Origin: Emiliania huxleyi CCMP1516
Lineage: Eukaryota > Haptophyta > Isochrysidales > Noelaerhabdaceae
Reading direction: 5' to 3'
DNA length: 56,761 nucleotides
Assembly: GCF_000372725.1 (NCBI RefSeq)
Contig: NW_005200088.1
Span: forward strand, 583,504-640,264
Shown in pieces: positions 1 to 8,561 of this stretch. The position numbers and the translations under genes are program-made. Each line of letters begins with the position of its first letter. The stretch's first letter is position 1. The notes below the pieces were generated by a model that saw only the letters and a list, made by a program, of their open reading frames with translations, did not search any database and had not been told where the DNA came from.

Positions 1-49
1 CCTTGCGGCTTCTCGAGGGGAGTCGCTTACTAGGTAGTAGTACTAGCAC

Positions 50-152
50 CCGGCCTTGCACTTTGAATGCCGTGCCGGCTCCTGCCCGCGTGTCCGGGCG
101 TGGAGATGCGAGGGTTGCCACCCCCGTTCCCCACCGCTTTGTGTGCGTGGAG
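50..152 (+). repeat. Dispersed repeat R, copy 1
   Basis: This copy contains the family core TTGCACTTTGAATGCCGTG followed by GGCTCCTGCCCG, then TCCGGGCGTGGAGATGCGAG, and ends near TTTGTGTGCGTGGAG. The same order of blocks returns at 481-570, 585-681 and 31845-31945 (+) and at 11579-11650 and 13433-13495 (-). The function is unknown. Confidence 0.85.
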
Positions 153-278
153 AGGACTACCTTAGCGCTTTACCTTAACCTAGGTGTCTCGCAGCTCGCG
201 CTCGGCGCCGACCGGCACGCCGCCGCTACAGCCGCAGCAGCAGCCGCCGCCGGGCAGCGGCCGCGGGAAGGCTCGCCG

Positions 279-478
<200 letters not shown>

Positions 479-480
479 CT

Positions 481-570
481 GGGCCTAGCTTGCACTTCCA
501 TGCCGTGGGGCTCCGGTGTTTTGGACGTGGAGACGCAAGGGGGGTTGCCCCCCCCCCCCCCCCCTCTCCG
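481..570 (+). repeat. Dispersed repeat R, copy 2 (diverged)
   Basis: CTTGCACTTCCATGCCGTGG, then GGCTCC, GGACGTGGAGACGCAAGG and a poly-C run match the block order of copy 1 at 50-152. It is the most diverged copy and directly follows the CA microsatellite. Confidence 0.7.
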
Positions 571-584
571 CTCACCCACGCGCA

Positions 585-681
585 CCGGGCCTTGCACTTT
601 GAATGCCGTGCGGCTCCTGTCTTTGGACGAGGAGGGTTGGCCGGCCCTTGCCCCCCCACCCCGTGTGTGTGGGTGTGGAGA
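585..681 (+). repeat. Dispersed repeat R, copy 3, just upstream of an acceptor site
   Basis: CCTTGCACTTTGAATGCCGTG, then GGCTCCTGTC, a poly-C stretch and GTGTGTGTGGGTGTGGAG. It lies 22 bases before the predicted 3' splice site at 702-703, so it probably belongs to an intron and is in the sense orientation of the host gene. Confidence 0.8.
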
Positions 682-703
682 AGTGTCCCTGACCGTACCT
701 CAG

Positions 704-853
704 GCTCGCCGGGAGCTTGTCGCGCCCGACTCGGAGATGCGCGAGCTCTTCACCGCCATCGACCGCATCTCGTACAACCTGCCGCCGGGCGGGAAGACCG
801 GCCGCGCGCTCTTTGCCGACGGCGAGGGCGGCGGCGGCGAGGGCGGCGGCGAG

Positions 854-889
<36 letters not shown>

Positions 890-1327
890 GGCGAGGGCGG
901 CGACGTGCGCAGGGGCGTGCGGAGGAGCCCGCGCAGCATCCACAAGGTGGCCGGCAAGGTGGCAGTGCCCGGCAAGGCGGCCGACGGCGGCGCGGGGGCG
1001 GGGCAGCCGCGCCTGCCGGACGGCGTCCTCTCTCGCGTCCACGCGCTGACTGCCGAGATGCAGGCGACGCTGCCGCCGCCGCCCCGCCGCCAGCCCCCCG
1101 CGCCAGGGGCGACGTCGAGGCGGAGCGCGCCGGAGCTCGGCTTTACGGGGCACGCCGACGGCTGCTCGGCCGGCGAGGCGGAGCCGGGCGGGAAGGCGCC
1201 GGCGGGCGGCGGGCGCAAGGTGCAGGCGAGGAGCTACGCGTTTGAGCGGCCGGCGGCGGGAAAGGCGCCGGGCAAGCCGAAGCGGCGCTCCCTCGGGGGG
1301 GTCCCTCCAAACATCTTCCACCTGTGA
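704..1327 (+). CDS. C-terminal exon of an unrecognised gene, 5' part not in the window or not found
   Basis: I do not recognise this protein. Strongly G/C-ending codons start after a 3' splice site (ACCTCAG at 697-703) and run to TGA at 1325-1327, giving about 207 residues. The exon starts ARRELVAPDSEMRELFTAID, has a long Gly-rich run (about 45 codons in), then Pro/Ala-rich low complexity, and ends GGVPPNIFHL. The short ordered pieces (SEMRELFTAIDRISYNLP and SRVHALTAEMQATLP) look helical. The same frame is open back to an ATG at 500, but that part reads through repeat R and a poly-C tract, so I treat it as intron. The upstream exons would have to lie before the CA microsatellite or outside the window. 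Confidence 0.5.
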
Positions 1328-1702
1328 GATGGGGAGAACAAGTGCACATCGGGCCGCAGGCGATATCAGGCCAGTCCTCGAGCAGGAGAGAGCCGGGCGC
1401 GAGTGCGCTGTCGACAACCACCGCCGGCCTTTGCACGTGTAGCCTTCTTCCGGCATGTTGTAGGCTGGAGCGTGTCTCGCCGGGCCCTTCCCCTTGAGAT
1501 GAAGGGGGCGGCAGGGGCGAATAGGGGGGGGGGGGGGATGCGTCGTGCGTGTGGGCGAGGGATCACGCTTCACGGGGGCATTTTGGGGGTGTGGTGAGAG
1601 TCGACGCTCGACCGTGTTCAAGGGATGCAGTTTTCTTCTTGTTCTAACATCTAAGTTTTGTTTCATAAACAAAAGACAAAACCGGATGGCGTGGAGGCGG
1701 GG
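1328..1702. other. No gene recognised
   Basis: The 3' flank of the preceding exon and the 5' flank of the transposon at 1703. It holds a poly-G run (about 1527-1537) and no convincing coding signal on either strand. Confidence 0.5.
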
Positions 1703-2457
1703 CGGCATGTTGTGCGAGTATATGGGACACGATGTCTCAAATATGAGGGGTTTTGACTCCTACCGGCTCCTGACGCTATCCCTGGCAGCTCTAATGACCA
1801 GGATCAGTAGTGCTATGATAGAGGGTGCCCATACTAGCGAAAGAGCTGCCACACTCGCCCGGAACGTCCCCTTCTGGGGCCGGTTCTGCAGCCCGCGAGA
1901 GCCGACAGCGGGGCCGTGCCGCGGGTGCCTACTGCCGAGTGCCACAAACACTGCGCCGTCCCGCCATCACCTACAGGCTGTCTTGTGTGATGGTTGGGAT
2001 GTCCAAACGCCACCATCTTGGCTCTTGCGACCTCAAACCCGCGAGCTGTATGGGTGGTCCTGACGTCGACAGACGCCCGATGACCACGGTGAAGCTGAGC
2101 CGGAACGAGTCGACAAGTATCGTCTGAGCCCGTGGCGGTCGCCGGCTGAGTCGCTGTGCACGGGCCGGTACCTCAGGCGTCACCTCCGCAGCCTCAGGTC
2201 TCACACTCCATCACCTCCGACGGGACGCCTTCGGTGGCACGCTCGGCGGCGACTTTGTTGCAGCCCCACAGCGAGCGCGGCGTCGAGCCTACTCACTCCA
2301 GTTGGTTCGGCACACTCGGTGGGGTCCACCGAGTGTGCCGAACGCGCGAGCGGTGCGTCCTGGCAGCCCGCGCTGGCTGCGGAGCTGCAACAAACTCGAG
2401 ACACGCTTTTTGGGACATTTTCGACGCTTTTGTCCCATATACTCGCACAACATGCCG
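1703..2457. mobile_element. 755-bp non-autonomous DNA transposon with terminal inverted repeats, copy 1
   Basis: Both ends carry a 27-bp perfect inverted repeat (1703-1729 and 2431-2457) with the core TGCGAGTATATGGGACA. A second full copy of the same 755-bp length lies inverted at 52083-52837, with slightly different ends (core TTGCACGAGTATATGGGACA). No transposase is encoded, so this is a MITE-like element. Internally it carries a perfect 18-bp hairpin (2305-2343). I could not identify a clean target-site duplication, because the flanks extend the palindrome. Confidence 0.88.
2305..2343. other. Perfect 18-bp hairpin with 3-nt loop inside the transposon
   Basis: The arms 2305-2322 and 2326-2343 are exact reverse complements around the loop GGT. 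The other copy of the transposon has a perfect hairpin at the matching place (52200-52230) with different arm sequence. Confidence 0.9.
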
Positions 2458-2680
2458 GGCGCGGGGTCGCGCGCATGGGCCACATTTCAGGCTGTCGATC
2501 AGGACGGCGCGGCGAGTAAGGCAGTGTTGAAATAAGACAACTATATCTATTGATTATGTCACGATTTTTGCAATACCTTTAAGCTTTATGTGATGACTGA
2601 TGTTACAGGTGGGTTAAGAGGGAGATGTGCGCGAGCTGCGGGACCTACTCACTCACTCACTCACCTCACTGTACACTGAC

Positions 2681-2833
2681 AAGAAAAGAATTTTGCAACA
2701 AAGCTCCCTCGCACGACACTGGGCACGGGACTGGCGCGCACTGGCACTAACACAGGTACACTAACACAGGTACACTACGGGAGCGCCAGTCTCCAGCGAG
2801 GGCGGCGAGGCACTTAGCTCCGTGCACTCGCCC
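2681..2833. repeat. Dispersed repeat C, copy 1
   Basis: AAGAATTTT-type start, then AAAGCTCCCTCGCAC and GGGACTGGCGCGCACTGGCA, a small internal repeat of CTAACACAGGTACA, and GAGGCACTTAGCTCCGTGCA. It matches 42431-42575 in the same orientation, and its first half matches 56611-56671 inverted. Confidence 0.85.
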
Positions 2834-3270
2834 TGAAGAAAACCGGGAGACTCGACCAAGCGCATATAAAAGCTTTAATTGCCGTTTTGCCTTTGTTTTA
2901 TTGGATTCATCACACCGACCCCCCTTTCCAAAGGTGCTCTTCATCTCGCAATTCGCACACGATGGCGCTGCCGATTCCCGACCATCGCGACGCTCGAAGC
3001 GCGGCAGCGCGAGGAGATGCTCTGGCTCTGGGCGAGCCAGCTCAGGGCTGACAACGAATCGCTCCGACGTCAGCTCAGCTTGCGTGATGCCCCATCGCCG
3101 CATCGGCAGCCCAGACGCATTCACAATTACTCACCTTTTACTCGATGTGGGCAGCTCTGTGAACAAGAATTTCGACGCATGTAGCAAAACCAACAAATCC
3201 CACCCCACAGTTCTTTCTCACACTGTTCTTCACCTCTTCCTCCAGCTCCTCTATGCCGCCCCCTCTCTCT
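2834..3270. other. Intergenic, no gene recognised
   Basis: This stretch lies between repeat C and the stop of the kelch gene. It includes the 3' flank of that gene, which is read leftwards. I see no coding pattern or RNA gene. Confidence 0.5.
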
Positions 3271-4437
3271 CTACATCAGGAGCACGACAGCAAAGGCCCG
3301 CGCCGTCGCCATCGGCGCCACCTCCTCCCAAGCGTTCGAGGCCGGGTCGAACCGCTCCACCGTGTTAGCCGGCCTATCGACCTCCTCCTCCTCCTCCTCC
3401 TCGTCCTCCACAACCCTGCCTCCCACAGCGTACAGCTTGCCTTCCAGCGCCGCCACCCCGGCCCTGAAGCGAGCCAGCGTCAGCGGCGCCACCGCCTCCC
3501 ACGCGTTCGTCGCGGGATCGTACCGCTCCACTGAGCTGAGGTTGTCGCCGTCGTACCCGCCAACAGCATACAGCTTGCCGTCGAGAACCGCCACGGCGTG
3601 AGAGTCCCGCGCCTCTTCCATCGGCGCCACCGCCTCCCACGCATCCAACGCCGGGTCGTACCGCTCGACCGAGCTGAGGAAGTCGCCGTCGTTCTCGCCG
3701 CCAACAGCGTACAGCTTGCCGTCTAGCACCGCCATGCCGTGATTATACCGCGCCGACGCCATCGGCGCCACCGCCTCCCACGCGTTCGTAGCGGGGTCGT
3801 ACCGCTCCACCGAGCTGAGGCCGCCGCCGCTGTACCCGCCCACAGCGTACAACTTGCCGTCGAGCACCGCCACGGCGTGACCCTCGTGGGGTGTCACCAT
3901 CGGCGCCACCGCCTCCCACGCGTTCGTCGCCGGATCGTACCGCTCCAAAAGGTTGGATGTTGCGCCGTCGGCCTCCCTGCCGCCCGCCGCGTAGAGCTTG
4001 CCGTCGAGCGCCGCCGTGCCGACATACTTTCGTGCCGACGGCATCGGCGCCGCAGCCTCCTCCTCCCACTCATTCGTTGACGGGTCGTACCGCTCCAGCG
4101 AGTTGACAACCTCATCGTCGCCGTCTTCGCCGCCGATCACGACCAGGCGCGCCCTCTCGCGCTTCTTCAGCGTCTCCTTCCAGCCGCGGCGCCACGCGCG
4201 GCACGTCCCCTTGGCGGTGTGCGCCTTGGTCGGCAGCTGGGCGAGGATGTGCGGGGCGAGGTCCGGCGAGAGGAGGACCTCGGAGAGGACCCACTCGGGC
4301 TGCTCCACGAGCCGTGCGGCGTGCTCCTCCGCCACGCGCAGCGCGGCGTCGCTCGCGCCCGCCTGCGCCTCGATGATGGCGCACAGCTGCTCTGGCGAGA
4401 GGCCCGCGACGCGCGCGCCGATGCGGTGGGAGGCCAT
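3271..4437 (-). CDS. F-box/kelch-repeat protein 1
   Basis: A single-exon gene of 388 residues. The N-terminal part contains an F-box-like stretch (LLSPDLAPHILAQLP ... CRAWRRGWKE, about residues 75-110), followed by about six kelch blades. Each blade repeats GKLYAVGG ... SSVERYDPATNAWEAVAPM. Known F-box/kelch proteins are substrate adaptors of SCF ubiquitin ligases, with the F-box binding Skp1 and the propeller binding the target; that role here is inferred. I chose the ATG at 4437 (MASHRIGARVAG), although an in-frame ATG exists 36 codons earlier, because the paralogue at 35523-36578 aligns from this Met and not before it. The stop is at 3271-3273 after a short tail. The gene pair lies 31 kb apart in opposite orientation. 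Confidence 0.9.
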   Translation of the reverse strand: MASHRIGARVAGLSPEQLCAIIEAQAGASDAALRVAEEHAARLVEQPEWVLSEVLLSPDLAPHILAQLPTKAHTAKGTCRAWRRGWKETLKKRERARLVVIGGEDGDDEVVNSLERYDPSTNEWEEEAAAPMPSARKYVGTAALDGKLYAAGGREADGATSNLLERYDPATNAWEAVAPMVTPHEGHAVAVLDGKLYAVGGYSGGGLSSVERYDPATNAWEAVAPMASARYNHGMAVLDGKLYAVGGENDGDFLSSVERYDPALDAWEAVAPMEEARDSHAVAVLDGKLYAVGGYDGDNLSSVERYDPATNAWEAVAPLTLARFRAGVAALEGKLYAVGGRVVEDEEEEEEEVDRPANTVERFDPASNAWEEVAPMATARAFAVVLLM

Positions 4438-4545
4438 CCGGCGCGGGCGGCGCGCTGAAGCTGGAGGGGTGGTGGTGAGAGCCGTGACCACGATTTCTTT
4501 TTCTTTGCGCAAAAACCTTGTGAAAGCTTGAGGGGTGGAGCACAA

Positions 4546-6220
4546 AAAATAAATTAACCGCGAAAGGGATCACAAACCACGAGAACTCACGCACAGTTCT
4601 TTCTCACACTGTTCCTCACCTCTCCACCTCGATATTGTCGTCCACAAATACCAAAATGTTTGGTATTGCTAAAAATCTCTCTCTCAGAAGGTGTCCTTCC
4701 ATCGTGTGCACGCTTCTGGCGCAATGCGCGTCACAAACTGCCTCGGATTGGCTGCACTGGCACTCTCGAGGCTATGCCTACACAGCCTCGCGCGCATGGG
4801 CAGTCAAGAGGGACCACGCACCTTCTCAGGACAGCGCCGGTGCCTCTCTCTTGGACCGGCAAACTTGGTGGTATCGTGTCACCAATGTGGGACCAGTGCG
4901 GCATCGCGCCATCGACAGCTCTGAACTGCGCCTCACCACTGACCGGAAAGGCCGCCAAGTGGGCCAGCACAGGTCGCACATTGTGGCAGCAGTCAGCAGT
5001 GCATGTCTGATAGCTAGAGCAGCAGCGTCAGGGTCGCAGGGTCGGATCGTGTCAAGCCTCTCGCCCGGCCGGCCGCGTGCAGACGTCGGCCTGTCTGCTG
5101 TCTGGAGTGATCTGTCGGCGGTCAGTACGACCGATCAGGTTGGAGCTTTCTGATGATTGGAGGGTCTATCTGTATGTACTCCTCGAGATCTCTCCAAATC
5201 TGCCCTCTAACCAACCGTAACCATTCGGGAAGTCGGTGCTCTGAGCGACTCTGAGCGCCGGAGCCCCGTTTCCGCACTGCGGCGCGGCGCACGGTGCCTC
5301 CGGGGGGCCCCGCGCCGGCCCAGAGTCGAGATCACGACACAGCTATCACTCGACGTGTTGCGCTAGCTAGCCACTACGCACTAGCCTTCCGTGGCGTATC
5401 CTATCATAAACTAGTGAACCTCTACTTCCTGCTCTGACAAAGAATCGACACCCGTGACGAAAAACGAACGCACACCAAGCGCTAAGCGTGCATCTGAGCA
5501 AAATTGGGCCCGCTCAGGTGTGAGAAAAATTATAAGGGTCAACCTGCCGATTCGATCCGGAAGCCACTCGACCATCGAGCGGCCGACGGCCGAAGTAAGC
5601 AGAGTAGATGATGGTCTATCAGCGACCGATACCCGTAGCATACCGGGGGAATTAGACACCACAGATACGCACACACCGACGCCCGAAGTGCCAAGAAGGA
5701 CGTCATTAGTACGAAACCTCAGAAGGCCATGGGCGCCGAGAGAACATTCCCCCGAGAGGACAAAAAGAAAAAAGTCGACGCACCCCCTCCTTGCGCAGTG
5801 TCCCTCGCTAAGTGTCGCCGCTATCGGGGCACGCTATCCTGCGCAGGCAGGGCAAGCGGGGGCGGGGGGCACCCCCACAGACGTATGTATCTGTGGTGAC
5901 TGTCTCCAGTCTCGGAGGGGGGCAAGAAGGTAAGAATATCTAATTTTTTACTTCCTGCTCTGACTCATCATCACCTCACTACCAACATACATAGGTAGAA
6001 AGGTGAAGAACTCAGTCAGGCTCGGACTGGACAACCAACGCGGTATGGGTGGACGCGAGGCAGAAGACGACCAGCGCGGTCATAGGCGCACGAGTCGACT
6101 CCCTACCACGCAAAGGTTGGAACCCGCCAAGCAGAGGCTCTGCATCGGCGCGCAACCCGCCGGTCGGCTACTGCCAGCTTCTCCTCACGGTCGGCTACTG
6201 CGGCAGGTGCTCGCGGTCGA
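4546..6220. other. Intergenic, no gene recognised
   Basis: Several open frames of 100-170 codons exist on the + strand (for example 4635-5153 and 5454-5933), but their codon use is not G/C-ending and I see no domain. The stretch holds a 16-bp direct repeat, TACTTCCTGCTCTGAC, at 5423-5438 and 5949-5964, and a copy of repeat E at 5793-5868. It may be an old mobile element. Confidence 0.5.
5793..5868 (+). repeat. Dispersed repeat E, copy 1
   Basis: GCGCAGTGTCCCTCGCTAAG through TCGGGGCACGCTATCCTG to a G-rich end matches the reverse complement of 37277-37352 with scattered substitutions. It lies between the two 16-bp direct repeats at 5423 and 5949. Confidence 0.75.
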
Positions 6221-7889
6221 ATGATGTCAGCGTTCCTCCTCTCGGTAACGATGCAAGCGTCCCTGACCGCCTCCTGGCAGCCCGTGCCGGCTGACGACGC
6301 TTGGCAGAGGACCGCCCGCACCTCCTCCCCACCGAGGTCCGGGCCGACAGCGTCGGCGGATCAAGCCGGCAACGTCTGGCTCTTTGGCGGGTACGCCGAG
6401 CCGGAAGGGAAGCCACGCCACGTCGTCAACGACCTTCTGCGCTACGATGGTGGCTCCGGCTGGCAGCAGCTCCAGGAGCCCATCGACGTCACGCTGAAGG
6501 GTGGCCGTGTCCGCGACAATCGGCCGGGCCCTCGGCTGGCGACCGCCTCGTGCGTCGTCGGCGACGAGATGCTCGTCTTTGGCGGCTGGGACCCGCAGAC
6601 GCCGGGTACGGGAGGCGTGATCCTGGACGACGTGTGGTCTCTCTCCCTCGCAAAGCAGACGTGGCGCCGGCTCGCGGCTCCGATGCCCGGCGGCCCCGCC
6701 TCTCGGCACGTCGTGTGCAACGTGGGCGGCACGGTCATCCTGCACACTTTCCGCTGCCTCGACTCGGTCCTAGTGTGGGATGCGGCGAGCGAGACGCTCA
6801 AGGAGCAGCCGACCAGCGGCACGCCGCCGAGCAGCCGCGGGCTGCACGTCGCCGCCGCCGCCGACGGGCACACGCTTGTCGTGTTTGGCAGCGCTCTGGC
6901 CGAGGACGTGGCTGCCGTGAAGCCTGCCCGACGCCTCGTTTCTCTTTCTTGCTGCAGGCGGGGCGGCCAAGGACGGGCAGATGGTCAACGATGCCTTCGC
7001 CCTGGACACGCGCGTCGTGGGAGCTTTGGCCGCGGTCGGCCTGTGAATCGGCGCCTCTTCACCGCTCTAGCTCTGCACAGGCGCTGCGGAGCATCGAGAC
7101 CTTCCTCAAGCTGTGAACAGCGTCTCTTCACCGCTCTGGCTCTGCATAGGCGCTCGTGGGAGTGGCGTCCGCTCGCGGCAGGAGCCGGCGAGGGGGCCGT
7201 GTCTTGCGCGGAGGCGGACCAGGACCCGTCTCTCAAGCTCCTCGGAGCTGCGGCTGTAGGAGAGCGGCCCAGTCCGCGCGCCGGCGCGTGCGCTGCGCCA
7301 CTGCCGTGCGGGCGCGGCATCGTGGTTTGCTGCGGCGCAGAGGCGGGCGGCGAGGGGGCTCGTGCCTGATGAAAGGGTGAGCCGCTCGTCAGCCGCCACG
7401 TACGGGTGTTAGGCGGGCGGCGAGGGGCTCGTGCCGCGCGCAGACGTGTGGGCCCTAGAAGCGGCATACGTGTTCATGTATCCCAACCAGCGCTCGAGAG
7501 GACACGTACTCCGCTGTCTTCACCCGCATTCCGCGCTGTACTCACTGGATTCCTCTCCGTTGTCTTCACGCGGTGCTCTGAACACGCTGCGCAATACCGT
7601 CTTCCCGCCCTGAGGTTGGCGTATCCACAACGTAGGTGTGGGCGCTAATTAATAATTAATCATTAATAGTTAATGATTAATTAACACGTAGGTGTGGGCG
7701 CTCACCCTCGACGACTCCGGGGGTGGGGAGTGGAGCTTGCTGCTCGGCGAGGACGCTCCGAACGCGCCGGGCCCGCGCAACGCCGCGACGCTGTCGCCGG
7801 TCGGCAGCGGCGGGCTGCTGCTGCACGGCGGGTGGCGGCCGTTTGTGAGCACGTACGGCGACTCGCACGTCCTCAAGGTGGAGGCGTGA
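6221..7889 (+). CDS. Kelch/galactose-oxidase-type beta-propeller protein, five exons
   Basis: Modelled as join(6221-6887, 6958-7009, 7150-7342, 7413-7445, 7692-7889), 380 residues, with all phases consistent. Blade motifs include NVWLFGGY (about residue 50), DEMLVFGGWDPQTPG (about 117), LVVFGGAAKDGQ across intron 1, NDAFALDTRSWEWRPL across intron 2 and ADVWALTLDD across intron 4. Introns 1-3 start with GC, intron 4 with GT; all end in AG followed by G. The GT alternatives near intron 1 break the blade and the frame. The 5' bases of introns 2, 3 and 4 repeat the start of the following exon (see findings). The ATG at 6221 is the first in frame; an upstream exon cannot be excluded. Propellers of this type bind proteins or ligands; the partner is unknown. 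No catalytic residues of a true oxidase are evident. Confidence 0.8.
7630..7702. other. AT-rich hairpin insertion flanked by a 17-bp direct repeat
   Basis: ACGTAGGTGTGGGCGCT occurs at 7630-7646 and again at 7686-7702. Between them lies a 39-bp AT-only-like insert with a perfect 13-bp stem (7654-7666 with 7670-7682) and the loop TAG. It sits at the 3' end of intron 4 of the kelch gene and duplicates the acceptor and the first bases of exon 5. Cutting at AG|GT in both copies would remove exactly 56 nt (7636-7691). Confidence 0.9.
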
Positions 7890-8561
7890 CGGAACCAGGC
7901 GCCAAAGCGTGGTGGGAGTGCTGTATACGCCGACTCGCCACGACTCGCCACTCGCGCGCCCGCGACTTTGAGGGTGGTGCAGGCGTGAGGAGGAGGCGGC
8001 GGTGGCGGCGCATCGGGCCGAAACGGGCCGCCCCGTGGGGCGTGGCCGCGGCGCACACAACGCATGTGTGCTCACGAGAGCGAGGCGCGGGGCACAGCTT
8101 CCAGCCGCCATCCGCGTCCCCGCCGCTTGCGGTCCTCCGCGTCTCGCGCGCCGAGTTTTGTTCTTTGTGTGTTTTGTGCTCGCGCTGCTGCGTGCTGGCG
8201 GTGGGTGGCGCGAGCCCCGCCCGCCGCCGGTGCCGCTGCATCCATGGTTGAATGCTGTGCGTGTGTAGACTGCGTCGGGTGCGTGTGCATACATGTTTTA
8301 TGTGCCACGCGGCGCGGATATATCGGGCTCGATTGGACGGAGGAGGGACGCGTCCGCAGCGGGGGGGGGGGGGGGGGAGCACAACCGCGGGGACCGGCGG
8401 AACGCCCACCACGAGCGGGAATGAGGGCGTTCTAACTGCCATTGGCGGTTGCACACAGGAGGTTAGGTAGGTAGGTAGCTAGGTAGGTAGGTGTGAGGCG
8501 CCGGGCGAAAAAGAATTCGTCCTGCTACGGCGTCTGCACACGTGCAAAAATTACACTCAAC
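7890..8561. other. Intergenic, no gene recognised
   Basis: Contains a run of 17-18 G near 8360-8378 and a GTAG-type tetranucleotide repeat at 8462-8492, just upstream of the ankyrin-RING gene. No coding pattern is seen. Confidence 0.55.

Noticed and set aside
4635..5933. Open frames of 160-170 codons on the + strand
   Set aside because: Codon third positions are not G/C-biased like the real genes nearby and no motif is visible.
6888..6957. GT donors at about 6908 and 6916 as alternatives for intron 1 of the kelch gene
   Set aside because: They leave the wrong phase and lose the VFGGAAKDGQ blade; the GC donor at 6888 restores both.
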